From Poa pratensis (lineage: Eukaryota > Streptophyta > Magnoliopsida > Poales > Poaceae): a stretch of 64,000 bases of DNA. Position numbers and translations under genes: made by a program. Shown in pieces: positions 13,254 through 23,525 of this stretch; positions within the stretch are counted from its first letter, which is position 1, and the number at the start of each line of letters is the position of its first letter. The notes beneath the pieces were generated by a model. The model saw only the letters and a list, made by a program, of their open reading frames with translations, did no database searches and was not told where the DNA came from. The stretch covers positions 115,592,094-115,656,093 of the forward strand of contig CAMZMU010000041.1 of assembly GCA_947311845.1 (NCBI GenBank), read 5' to 3'.

Positions 13254-13735
13254 GTGAGTACTTCTTGCTGAGCTCTGCAGCTAACATGTTCTTGGGCCAA
13301 AGTGCCATTGCTCCCTTACCTTGGTTGTCGATCGGCTCTTCATCTTCCTTCTCAACCATCTGTAGATTCTCTAAGCCATTGGTTCTGCCATCAGAGTAAC
13401 TTAGCTTCTTTGTTGTTTCCCCCTCTCTTTTGGGGGCTAAAATTGCAGCTGACAGATAGTAGTGGATTCAGAAATTTCTGAGCAAATTAGTACTTGTTGA
13501 ATTTTACACGATTAGAGATGAATTTTACACGACCAAATAAACGTGTTACTTTTCTTGATCTGTAGGTAAAATAGTGCTGGCATGATTACCTTGTTTGGGC
13601 ATTTAGATTCGCCTTGACATGCTTCAACTAGCGCTTCTGAATAATCACCACAGTATCATAGAAATGACCTGCTTCTCACATTCCTGTTACCAGGCCAGGC
13701 TTGTGTCTCGGTGCTAGATCCAAGGAGATAAAACC

Positions 13736-16111
13736 ATGGCTTCTGATACCAAAAATCCTGTTCTGCACATCAGAAGACTAGTGCGTTCTTCGATCAGATT
13801 TGCGTATCATTGTGCTTGCGACAATCCTGAAGTACTCGCTGCCGCAATTGTGTTGCTGCTTCTACATGTACTGTGTCCTACTCTGTTCGCTTTCATGCTG
13901 TCTTCGTCTCCTGTCATCGTTTAACCGCGTTTCTTCTCGGAGCACTTCTGAGTTATGGTGAAGGTACTGTACCCTTGATGGAGAGGTGACACTAGAGGAG
14001 AATAAAAAATCCCCTTAAATCCAACATTTATATTAGTGACGGTTTAATCAAAGAGGCAGAGAATGTTGCTGTCAAGGTTCAGTTAGAGAAGAGAACTGAG
14101 AATGACAGTGCTGAAGTATATGTCAGGGAGAGAGGTTCCGATGATTGTACAAGCGACGCTCCAAGCGAAGATAAAAATGTGGCATACATTGCCCCTGATG
14201 CTGCTGTTCTTAGTGGAGAAGCATATGCTGAGGAGTACAGAACTCCTGGTGATAATTTGCATGGTACTCACTGTGAAGAGAAAAATGTGACATTTGTGGC
14301 AGCTGATACTGTTCTAAGTACAGAGCCTTGTAACAACACCAAGATCAATGCCGCCTTGAAATGCAAAGTGCGCGCCAAAGAAATCGACGAGAAGGCGGAG
14401 ATGCAAGAACTTGAAAGCACCTGTACTGGAAACTGTAACAGTGGAGTACACGGTCAGTATCAGTTTGGTGAATTCATGAGATCATGTTGGCAACCTATCA
14501 TAAGGCAGGATCTTCCTTGCTCTGACTCTGAATCTGATCTTACCGACGAGAGCTCTTCTCCTGACGCGTCCATGACCGACATTATCCCAATGCTTGAGGA
14601 CCTGCAGTCACTGATAAACATAGAAACTGGTCAGCTTTCCTTGGCCTCCAGAGACATCTTGGATTCCTCATCAGAGGATAATGAAGATGACCTTGAGGAA
14701 GAGGAAGACGATGTTAGCTCAGATGATGAAGAAGGAGCAGAATTGCAGCAAGATGGCAAAAATAGTTGGAAGGATGTTGTTCATATAGATTGTTTTGATA
14801 TGGAACAAAATGGTAAGTTCGAGAATCTGATGGAGCTTCAAAGAGCAAAGAACATTTTGAAGTTTGAGCTTGACATGAGGTCAATTGACCTGCAAGCTTC
14901 TGATGCAACTCGGACACTGAAGGATGCATCAAGCTTCCATGTTCAGGTCCCTTCCATTTCCACACCAAGACATAACCCATTCGATCCTGAGATATCCCGG
15001 ATTCCTGGTTCAGCACCATCCGTTCTCTTCCACGGCGAAACATGTTTGATCTCCCATTCGACCGAGTGATGGGACGTCGCAGTCGATTTGAAGAAACTTG
15101 GAGTCCTCGCTCGCACTTTCGATCGGCACAAAATATGAAGCACAGGAACTCTATGGACAAGATCACTCTACTTGTCTGCAACATCACAATGGTGAAGTCG
15201 GTGAGAGTCACTCGGACGACGATGCTGGGCGAGAAGGGGATAGCAAGTTATTTGGTTCACTGGAAGCACATTTAGGTGAAGAGATGAAAATTCTAAGCGC
15301 CGCAATTTCAGATGTGGGCATGTTAGGAGAGGTAAATCATGGAACAGAAGAAGGCAACAAAACTACTAATGTCAGAGATGATACAAGTTCTTTATCCGGA
15401 GTAAATAATTCTGAGATACATGTTGTGGAAGCAGATTCCATGAGCCAAGTAAACTCGCTGTTCAAGTGCCGTATGGAGGAGGTGCTGGTGCAGTCCATTT
15501 CAGAGCGCAGTGTTTGTCAGCCCTTGGAAGTTAAACCTGAAGACATACCGAGTGTCTCGTTATCTTCAGACTCATGGATGCATGCCAATGGAGCAAGTCC
15601 AGACGAGGATCTGAATTTTCAGTTTGGACGACTCGACGAAGAAGCACGGAGCTGTGCTGCTTCTGACCTCAACGGTCACGGCGATTCGATTCGAGACCGA
15701 TCGAGTGAAGCACTACGTGTGGTAGACGAGAAGAGTTCACAGCCGCCAATTGGTTTAGATGGGTGCTGGGAGCTGTCGGCTGCAGATATTTCTGAACCAA
15801 ATAAGCCAGTGACTACTTACGCTGATCTTCCTGTCCTAGAAGCAAGCTCAGTCCAGGAGATGAACCCGCTGTTCGAGCAACTCGAAGAAGCGGTGCAGCT
15901 GAGCAATGGCCGTAGCAAGATCAACATCCCTCAACATAGATTATGTGAACCGGAGGTGGACCCAGTGGAGCTTAACTCCAGATCACGGGTAATTGATGGT
16001 GAAACTATGAATGGTGCATCCGACAGTGGTTTAAACGCAACTGAGCTAAATTGGTCCGCTGAACATGCTGAAGCTAATGCTGTTGCAGGGCAGGCAACTG
16101 AAGGCGTGTGA
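13736..16111 (+). pseudogene. Plant-specific membrane protein, broken by several frameshifts
   Basis: The start at 13736 gives MASDTKNPVLHIRRLVRSSI, with hydrophobic segments PEVLAAAIVLLLLHVLCPTL and LFAFMLSSSPVIV. Another frame then continues with TAFLLGALLSYGE. This paired-hairpin N-terminus followed by a long acidic tail matches a plant family of uncharacterised membrane proteins I know only loosely. Coding continues from about 14020 as an acidic, Ser/Asp/Glu-rich region (DILDSSSEDNEDDLEEEEDD) to GSAPSVLF. The expected PRRNMFDLPFDRVMGRRSRF follows only after a one-base shift near 15030. A further shift near 15100-15160 opens the final frame, ending with TEGV at 16111. Disruptions visible: near 13922 (GTT TAA), a stop near 13985, one or more shifts at 13985-14020, 15030 and 15100-15160. 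Function unknown. Pseudogene is likely; some lesions could be assembly errors. Confidence 0.65.
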
Positions 16112-16470
16112 GTTTGCACGGCGGAGTTTAATCATTCATTCAGCTAGTGCCTACTTGTAAAAAAATGCTATGGGGAGGTTTCACAAAGCTTTGATTTGAG
16201 ACACTGCGCTGAGACAAGTCTCTAGCAGTATCAGAAAGTATTTGCAGCAGAAACAATGGATGTACATGGGCATGTTCTTTGTGTTTACGTGGTTCCTATT
16301 TCTACTGTTGATTACTTTATTTGTTGCGTAATTCCAAGTGTCTGTTTGTAGTAGTGTCATGGGGACTACTGCTTTTTTTTTCCTGAATGGATGATTTTTT
16401 TTTGGCGGATTAGGCTAATACATTAGCGGATTCGTCCTTGCTGATGCCCGATGCGAGTATTGAAAACTCC
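16112..16470. other. 3' flank of the broken membrane-protein gene
   Basis: AT-rich sequence with no reading frame of note; it probably holds the old 3' UTR and poly(A) region. Confidence 0.4.
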
Positions 16471-16474
16471 AGAC

Positions 16475-16960
16475 CAACTTAGGGCATGGGCGCTAACCCC
16501 TTCTGGTTCTCACTCGCAGTCTAGCTTGGTATTCTTTTGAAATTTAAATTGGCTTCCAAGATTATAGGCTCCTGGTTGAAAAAAATAGTAAAAAATATGA
16601 TTTTTTTTGGAGATGAACATATACAAATGTCGTACATACGTACCAAGTTTCGTGGTGAAATGACACTTGCCTGTTCCGTGCAAAAAAGACAAATCAGTGC
16701 CCAAAATGGGATTTCAAAATTATGTTTTTAGATCATTGATTTTGTTATTTTTGCACAGAGCATCACACATGTCATTTCATCACGAACCTTGGCACGAATT
16801 TAGAAAATATGTACCCCATTTGTGGTGACTAACATATTTAGTATATGTTTATCACCATTTTTTAGATTTTTTGAAATGTTTTACTTATTTTTTAAAAAAA
16901 ATTCTACATTGAGCTCATATGAGCTCGGGAGTTAAAACGCCTTCCTCGGTTTTCTTTTCC
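16475..16960. repeat. Large imperfect foldback element (MITE-like)
   Basis: The core arms are CCAAGTTTCGTGGTGAAATG (from about 16648) and CATTTCATCACGAACCTTGG (ending about 16793), about 90% complementary. Weaker pairing extends outward toward GGCGCTAAC on the left and GTTAAAACGCC on the right, with the palindrome GAGCTCATATGAGCTC near 16910. This architecture suggests a non-autonomous DNA transposon. Exact ends and target duplication were not resolved. Confidence 0.6.
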
Positions 16961-17487
16961 TAGTGTGTCAAGGTCGGTGTGTGAACGTTCCATGATTCCC
17001 TCCTCCCTGCCAAACATAAGAGAAGAAGAATAAAGCTTTTTAAATTTTAATTACATAGTTGACCATGTTTGTATATGACTTTTGCATACCTGCCCACAGC
17101 GTATCATGCATGCATGTTGCTTTAATTTGTTCCAAAAGCTGAGCCCGACGGTTTCCTGTGACGTCAACGAGGAATCCACAATCGATTAAACATCAAGACA
17201 TGTGTACAAAACATGCGCGCGTGTGTATATACAGGACCCGGATGCATGTTTGGTGCAACGTACTCCACATAGTCAAATACACCATCGATCGACCATCCTA
17301 CGGGTAAAACCAATTGTACCATGCATATGCACCCGCACACGGTTTTCCTACTTGCCCCCCTTTGATTTGGAAGCTAACCTGCATACTACAAGACAAGGAC
17401 CTGCAACATTGTCTACCGATAGTCAGGGTGGTTGGTTCCTTCGCTACGTACGAAATTGCTCATCTGTTCGGAAACTCCCAGGTATAT

Positions 17488-18405
17488 GAGCACGGCGATC
17501 GATCATACTCTGTTACATCTCTCAACTTGTCCCCTCTCTCTAGGCGGGTAAAGTCTAACAACGAGAGTTCCATGCTCTGTATCAAAATGGCGCCTAGCTA
17601 GAGAAGGGTGATAATTGCGGATAAATAAGGTGCGACTAAAATAAATTAGATGAACAATCCAATATGATGCGATACACAATACAATTAAGTAAAGTAAGGA
17701 TTGCGATAGCCGCAAACGGAAGGAGACGAAGACTCGATAATGTATACCAAAGTTCGAGACCATGGGAGGACCCTGCTCTCTGTTGGCGAGGCCGTGACAA
17801 ACAAAGTCCCACGATAGCTTCCCAGATTTAGCCTTCTTCATAGGGTAAGAGTTGTCCCTTTAGTCTAACGACCGACGTCCTGCGTCGGAGCAACCGGCCA
17901 TGGAACAGGAGGGGGCACCACCCCGCTACTACACGCCAGGCAGGACTCGGAGCACGACGACCGATCATACTTTGTTAGTACATCTCTCAACTTGCCCTTG
18001 CTCTCTAGGCGGTAAGCCTAACAACGAGAGTTCCATGCTCTGTATCAAAATGGCGCCTAGAGAAGGGTGATAATTGCGGATAAATATGGTGAGACTAAAA
18101 TAAATTAGATGAACAATCCAATATGATGCGATACACAATACAATTAAGTAAAGTAAGGATTGAAATAACTGCAAACGGGAGGAGATGAAGACTCGATAAT
18201 GTATACCAAAGTTCGAGCCCATGGGAGGACCCTGCTCTCTGTTGGCGAGGCCGTGACAAACAAAGTCCCACGATAGCTTCCCGGATCTAGCCTTCTTCAT
18301 AGTGTAATAGTTGTCCCTTCAGTCTAACGACCGCCGTCCTGAGTCGGAGCAACCATGGAATAGGAGGGGGCGCCACCCCGCCACTACACGCTAGGCAGGA
18401 CCCGG
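17488..18405. repeat. Tandem duplication, two units of about 460 bp
   Basis: Unit 1 (17488-17949) and unit 2 (17950-18405) are head-to-tail copies, roughly 93-95% identical by eye. Each begins 'gagcacg', and unit 1 ends 'gcaggactcgg' while unit 2 ends 'gcaggacccgg'. On the minus strand both contain a homologous open frame of about 111 residues starting MKKA[KR]SGKLSWDFVCHG. I do not recognise this protein and it may be incidental to an LTR-type repeat. Confidence 0.8.
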
Positions 18406-19440
18406 AGCTCCAAGCCGGTGAAGCGGCACCAAGAGGAAGAATTTGGATCTCTGCCCATATATAGCCTCGCACGCTGCGGATGCCGCTAGGAAGCACTGGA
18501 GACGTACAGAGGTTGCCAAGTCGGCACATGACGCCATGCTAGCCGTTGAACACCGGGGCCGAGCCTTGCATCCAGCCAAGGACGTCGAGCTCGAAAAGGG
18601 CCCCCTCGTCCTCCGTAGTGATCTGTTGTCAACGAGGGGAGGGTAGAGCGGGAGGGGGTGGTGGGGGCGGGCCTAGGGTTCTTCCGAGCCCCCCCCCCCC
18701 CCCCCCGGGACGACAAAGGTGTCAAATCCTTTGCAAAAATCTCGCTTCCGAGTGTCTGAGTGCTGTCTTAGCCTTGTTGAACTATTTATGGTTGGTTGTT
18801 GCCGATATTATCTCGTATGATTGTGAAATTTTGAATATGGTTGCAGATTGTTATGTTTTTAGCAATGTGATGGTGATTTTTCTTAAAATTTTCTCATAGT
18901 GTCTGAGTCGGTAAACTGAGGTTTGCAATTATTTTCCATCGTTGTGTAATGTTAAAATTGGTTCGAACCATTTCTAATCTAACGATTAACCCATTGTCTA
19001 CATGAAATGGTTCAATAGGTGAGTCCAGTTTTTATTCCTTTACAAGATGTTACGACAAGCATTACAAAACAAGATGACACGTAGAGTAGAGTAGAGGCAC
19101 CGTTGCACACTAGTAAAATCACTTTACATTTTGGAAGTTTGATCAAATTCCCTCTGAATATTCAGGTCTCTGTCCGGGCTACAAAAGCTTACCCAAACAA
19201 AATCCATGTTTTCGGACGCTTTCTTCCACGACGACTAGATTAAGCTTTCAAGCGGCGCAAGTTAAACGGCGAAGTTCTTCCCCGAAACGCGCGCCAGAAA
19301 AATGGATTTAAGTACTAAATCTAACGGCGCCACGCCGCCAACTCCTACTTTCCGTCGTCTCAAAAGCAACACGAAGAAGAAATTAGAATAACAGCGTCAG
19401 GTTTGAAGAAGAGCGCGAGGCGACCGTTTCCCACGTGTCC
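18406..19440. other. Spacer with a long poly-C run
   Basis: GC-rich sequence at 18500-18710 ends in an uninterrupted run of about 20 C near 18692-18712, then AT-rich spacer. No convincing gene was seen. Sequence after 19300 is probably the promoter of the LEA_2 gene. Confidence 0.5.
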
Positions 19441-19470
19441 CTTTCCATCACGCGCTCTCATATCCGAGAC

Positions 19471-19480
19471 CTATATACAT
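19471..19480 (+). promoter_or_regulatory. TATA box of the LEA_2/NHL gene
   Basis: CTATATACAT lies about 90 bases upstream of the start codon at 19561. This fits a plant core promoter with transcription starting near 19500. Confidence 0.55.
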
Positions 19481-19560
19481 ACCTGGACCGACGAGCAAGC
19501 TTCTTGATCAGCGCACACTCCATTTCTCGAGCTCACAGCGACCGACCCAGCTCTCCATCC

Positions 19561-20415
19561 ATGGCGGACCAAGTCCACCCCGCACCGCTGCTTCCACTCT
19601 CCACCTCAACCACCCCTCCACCGGACAGCAGCCACGACGCGTCCGCGGAGACCGCGCCGCTGCGGCGCCCGAAGACTGAGTTGGCACTGCCGCCGGGCAC
19701 GTCGTACATCGTGCACGTTCCCAAGGACCAGGTGCTCCGCGTCCCGCCCCCGGACCGCGCGCGCATGTACAGCAAGCTGGCGGCACGCCCGGCGCGGCGC
19801 CGACGCCTCCGCCGCGCCTGCTGCGGCGCGTGCTGCGCGTTCTTCGTCCTGCTCGTCCTCGCCGCGGCGTTCGTCGGCGCGGCCTACCTCGTCTTCCGCC
19901 CCAGGGCGCCCTCCTTCTCCGTCGCCTCCCTCTCCATCGACGCCCGCAGCCTCCTCCCCGGCGCCGACGCGGCGGCCTCCTCCACCCCGGTGCGGATCGA
20001 CGCCGCCGTGCGCGCCGACAACGGCGCGAACCGTAAGGTCGGCGTCGACTACCGCGGCGGCGGCGAGGTCACCGTCTCCTATTCCGGCGTCCAGCTCGCC
20101 GCAGGCCGGTGGCCGGCCTTCTACCAGGCGCCGCGGAACGTGACGTTGGTGTCGATGCCGCTGACGGGCGGGGAGAACACGCTGCTCACGGACGAGCAGA
20201 GGGGGAGCCTGGCGGCGGAGGCGGCTGCGGGCGCCGTGCCGCTGACGGTGGAGGCGCGGGTGCCGGTGCGGGTGAGGCTCGGGAAGGTGCTGCGGACGTG
20301 GACGGTGGACGTGTGGGCGCGGTGCGAGGTGACGGTCGACAAGCTTGCCGGCCAGGCGGTGGCGGCCAACAAGGAGTGCACCGTCAAGGTCAAGCCGCTC
20401 TGGTGGTGGTGGTGA
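19561..20415 (+). CDS. NDR1/HIN1-like (LEA_2 domain) membrane protein
   Basis: An intact single-exon gene of 284 residues, about 70% GC. Residues 1-80 are a Pro/Ser/Thr-rich cytosolic region ending in a basic patch (RPARRRRLRR). A transmembrane segment follows at about 88-112 (CCAFFVLLVLAAAFVGAAYL), then a soluble domain with the LEA_2 pattern: APSFSVASLSID, NGANRKVGVDYRGGGEVTVS, RWPAFYQAPRNVT and a C-terminal VRVRLGKV...CEVTVDKL. This single-span layout is typical of NHL proteins, which are plasma-membrane or cell-wall-associated and often linked to pathogen or stress responses. I chose the ATG at 19561 because the frame extends upstream only through non-ATG codons and this start lies 90 bases after a TATA box. 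The protein ends in five Trp residues before TGA. The specific NHL subgroup is not determined. Confidence 0.85.
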   Translation: MADQVHPAPLLPLSTSTTPPPDSSHDASAETAPLRRPKTELALPPGTSYIVHVPKDQVLRVPPPDRARMYSKLAARPARRRRLRRACCGACCAFFVLLVLAAAFVGAAYLVFRPRAPSFSVASLSIDARSLLPGADAAASSTPVRIDAAVRADNGANRKVGVDYRGGGEVTVSYSGVQLAAGRWPAFYQAPRNVTLVSMPLTGGENTLLTDEQRGSLAAEAAAGAVPLTVEARVPVRVRLGKVLRTWTVDVWARCEVTVDKLAGQAVAANKECTVKVKPLWWWW

Positions 20416-21800
20416 ACTGGCTCATGCCTGGCGATCGAACGCCCATTCGCCGGCGCGGCATCGATCGCGCCATGCACCGAGATTTGAGCGATCGTTACCA
20501 CTACTCCGTGTGAATGTGAATTGAATTGGCTCGTGTGATCTGGAATGTATTTGAGTTGTACAGAAAAATCATCAGATAGCAGAGCATTCTGATCAGTTAA
20601 AGATGTATGTGACCTGTAAAATTTATATTCCGATCAGCTACGGGATGTATGTGACCTGTGATATTTAAATTGCGTAGTATCCTGCATAAGAAATAGAAAA
20701 TAAAATCTGATCGGATGTTTTTGTGTCAGGAACTCTGGATGGCTTCATGTAACATGGTAGCTGAAACTTCTAACATTTGTTTGTTACTACTAGTAGTAGT
20801 TAAAACCTCTTTCTGACGGCTTAAACCTCACCTCACCAACTCCGCGGAAAACTGACTACTATATTTGTTCCACTGATGGAAAATAGTGGAGCCCGGCTAG
20901 GTTTGGTCGTATGCAAGAATTTAACAGAGCATCGCTGTTAACCATGGCCCGTGTCTGTATCACCTGACATCACTCACCCGCTGGTTTCTCAAGTCTAAAT
21001 AGGCTAAACGCGTGTGCAGCTGTATACATGCGAGTACCAATTCAGATTTTGTGGGCGAATGCAGCAATCCTTTTGGTTAAAGATGGAAGAAAAATACTCT
21101 CTCTCCCTCGATCGGAGTTCGAACTGTGTAAAACGATGCGTATATTGGAGCTCCGTTTTAATGATGCAGTCCTTTTCTTGATTTGTCAACAACCACCAAA
21201 CTTTAGACTTCTAAAACTTGCTGCCGCATCAGACACGGGCAAGTAGAAAAGGCCAAACTTAGTCCAGCGAGGTCACCTCCATCATGGTGTTCTTTTTCTT
21301 CTTCTTTTTTATCATGGTGTTCTTTTTCGGTTTTGCTAATTCTTAGTCGCCCTATTTAGCCGTTGGATTTGCGCCACGATTCATGCAATTAGTGAGGTGC
21401 ATGCCTAGGAATTAACTAAATCTTAGTCGTCTTCTTAGCCGTTGGATTTGCGTCGCGATTCATTTGTAGTTGCACATGTTTTACTACTGAGACAAACATA
21501 TCCAAACCATTGAATTTGCGAGACGGAGACTGCGATTTTTTTCCTAGACCATAGAGAGAGAGATTTCGGCTAGCCGATGAGCTGGGCAAAAGAGATTTTC
21601 GTTTTAGTTGGGCCGCATAAACTGTTTTCACTTGGGCCGTTGGGTAGATATTGTTTGCTGTTTATTTCCGAACGAACGAACACTCACCATGTGTGGTTGA
21701 CCAGCGCAGGCGCCGCCGTCCACACATCACAACGGCACCATTGCCGTGTGCCCCCCTGTTTCTTTTCACGGCGGTGGTGTCCTCTCGCTCCGCCTCTGCC
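20416..21800. other. Intergenic, 3' flank of the LEA_2 gene
   Basis: No gene seen. A short direct repeat 'agccgttggatttgcg' occurs at about 21358 and 21437 with similar flanks (about 80-base offset). The last 150 bases before 21801 probably form the promoter or 5' UTR of the DUF309 gene. Confidence 0.4.
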
Positions 21801-22690
21801 ATGTACGCACTGGCGCCGCCGCACCGCGCGCCCACCGGATCGCCCGTCGCGGCGGCGTCCTCTGTTCGCCCACACGTCCTCCACCGCCTCCGGCGCGAAA
21901 CCATCCGTCGCCGAGGCGCCGACCTGCGCTGTCGCCGGCGGCCCGGCGCCTCCTCAGCGCGCGGGGCGAGCGTCCGTCTCCGGATGACGAAGATGACGAG
22001 GAGGAGGAGCCGGCTGGGTTCGACGCGGCGGTGGCGCTGTTCAACGGCGGGGAGTACCACGCGTGCCACGACGTGGTGGAGGAGCTCTGGTACAGTGCCG
22101 AGGACCCCGTTCGGACGCTCCTCCACGGCATCCTCTAATGCGCCGTCGGCTTCCACCACCTCTTCAACAAGAACCACCGCGGCGCCATGATGGAGCTCGG
22201 GGAAGGCCTCTGCAAGCTCCGCCGCCTGCGCCTCGAGGACTACGGCGGCCACGACCAAGGCCCCTTCTCCCGCTTCCGGGACGAGGTCGCCGCCGTGCTC
22301 AGCTTCCTCTACCGCACCCAAAAGGAGCTCGCCGCATGTACGCCACACTCAGCCACCACGAACTTAACCTGAAATCATGAATTCTTCCTAGTTCTGAAGC
22401 TCCCTGGCGCACCTGAATGTTTTCAGGCACCGACGAGATGTGCTTGGCTATGGACGGGTCCGCGACCTCGTACCAGCTGCTCGGCGACTTCGCCGCCGGA
22501 CAGAGGCTGTACATGCTGGGAGTCGACGCAGACGGCGTTCCGAGCATCTTCTTCTCCGGCGGCGCGTCCATCGATCAGAGCACTCCGCAGGCCGCCGCGG
22601 TACTCTCCTCCGAGCACGGTGAAACTTCCGGCGTTGCATGCCACGGAGCAGCATGTCGCGGCGCTGCAGCGCGCGCACGAATACTCGTAG
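21801..22690 (+). pseudogene. DUF309-family, probably plastid-targeted protein, inactivated
   Basis: Exon 1 (21801-22337) begins MYALAPPHRAPTGSPV, Arg/Ser/Ala-rich like a transit peptide. It changes frame somewhere between about 21870 and 21960, then reads EPAGFDAAVALFNGGEYHAC and HDVVEELWYSAEDPVRTLLH, the DUF309 core (His-x-x-His...Glu-x-x-Trp). A TAA at 22136-22138 replaces an expected Gln codon (GIL-stop-CAVGFHHLFNKNHRGAMMEL). The same frame continues to KELAAC. An 89-bp intron (22338-22426) joins exon 2, CTDEMCLAMDGSATSYQLLG. A further shift near 22600 leads to VKLPALHATEQHVAALQRAH and the stop at 22688-22690. The biochemical role of plant DUF309 proteins is not established. The nonsense codon plus two frame changes make it a likely pseudogene. 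Confidence 0.78.
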
Positions 22691-23525
22691 CGAGTGCGAG
22701 TCAGACGCAGCAAACTGTAATTGGAATCAGTTCGATGAAAATTTGTAGACGAATTTGATAACTTCATAGTTTCTCTTAGATGGACTAGATTAAGCCACGT
22801 GGCCGCTTCTTCCATCGCCTCCCTTAATCAGTTAATCTATGCTTATCGCCTCCAAGCTTTTATATTTTCGAAGGGCTTTAGGGCACCTCTAACGGGATGG
22901 CGCAAACGGATCAACCCAGTCCTTTTTTGTCCGGACGGACAAATGAGGTGCTCCAACGGGCTGGCGCAAACGGTCCTGTGTCCGGGCGGACACGAGATTT
23001 CGCCCCAAACGCGGCCCAACTTTGGTCCAGGTTTGGGGTGGGACGGACAGCCTCTCGGTCCGTTCCTTTGTCCTCCTTGTCCGCGTCGGGCCCAATGGCC
23101 AGCCACACATTTCCTCCCAACTCCCCGTCCCCTTTGCCTCCCGCGACGGCCGCCGCCGCCCCGGCCGCCCTCCACTTCTTCGCCCGCCCCGGTCGCCCTC
23201 GATCCCTCCTGCAGCCCGGCCGCCCTCGCCTCCTTCGCCTCGCCTTCTTCTCTGTCTCCGACTCGGCCGCCCTCCACTTCTTCGCCCGCCCCCGGCCGCC
23301 CTCGATCCCTCCTGCAGCCCGGCCGCCCTCGACCCCTCCTGCAGCCCGACCGCCCTCGCCTCCTTCGCCTCGCCTTCTTCTCTGTCTCCGACTCGGCCGC
23401 GAAGTCCACCGCCCCGAAGGTGCTTGACGAATTGACCGACCAAGGTAATGAACAATAGATGTCCCTTCTTTGCATTTGGAGGAGTAAAAATGGTGTAGCA
23501 TGTTCTTATTGTTTCGTTCATGTAG

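Noticed and set aside
13004..13399. Overlapping long open frames on both strands in the GC-rich 13.0-13.4 kb stretch
   Set aside because: They follow base composition, overlap a likely spliced 5' UTR with a strong GTGAGTA donor, and resemble no protein family.
18690..18712. Poly-C run (also about 24405-24426) as a functional signal
   Set aside because: Homopolymer C runs of about 20 are most simply microsatellites or assembly-sensitive tracts, and nothing nearby suggests a role.
19435..19560. Upstream in-frame extension of the LEA_2 gene
   Set aside because: The extension has no ATG, spans the TATA box and probable transcription start, and the downstream ATG gives a normal NHL-length protein.
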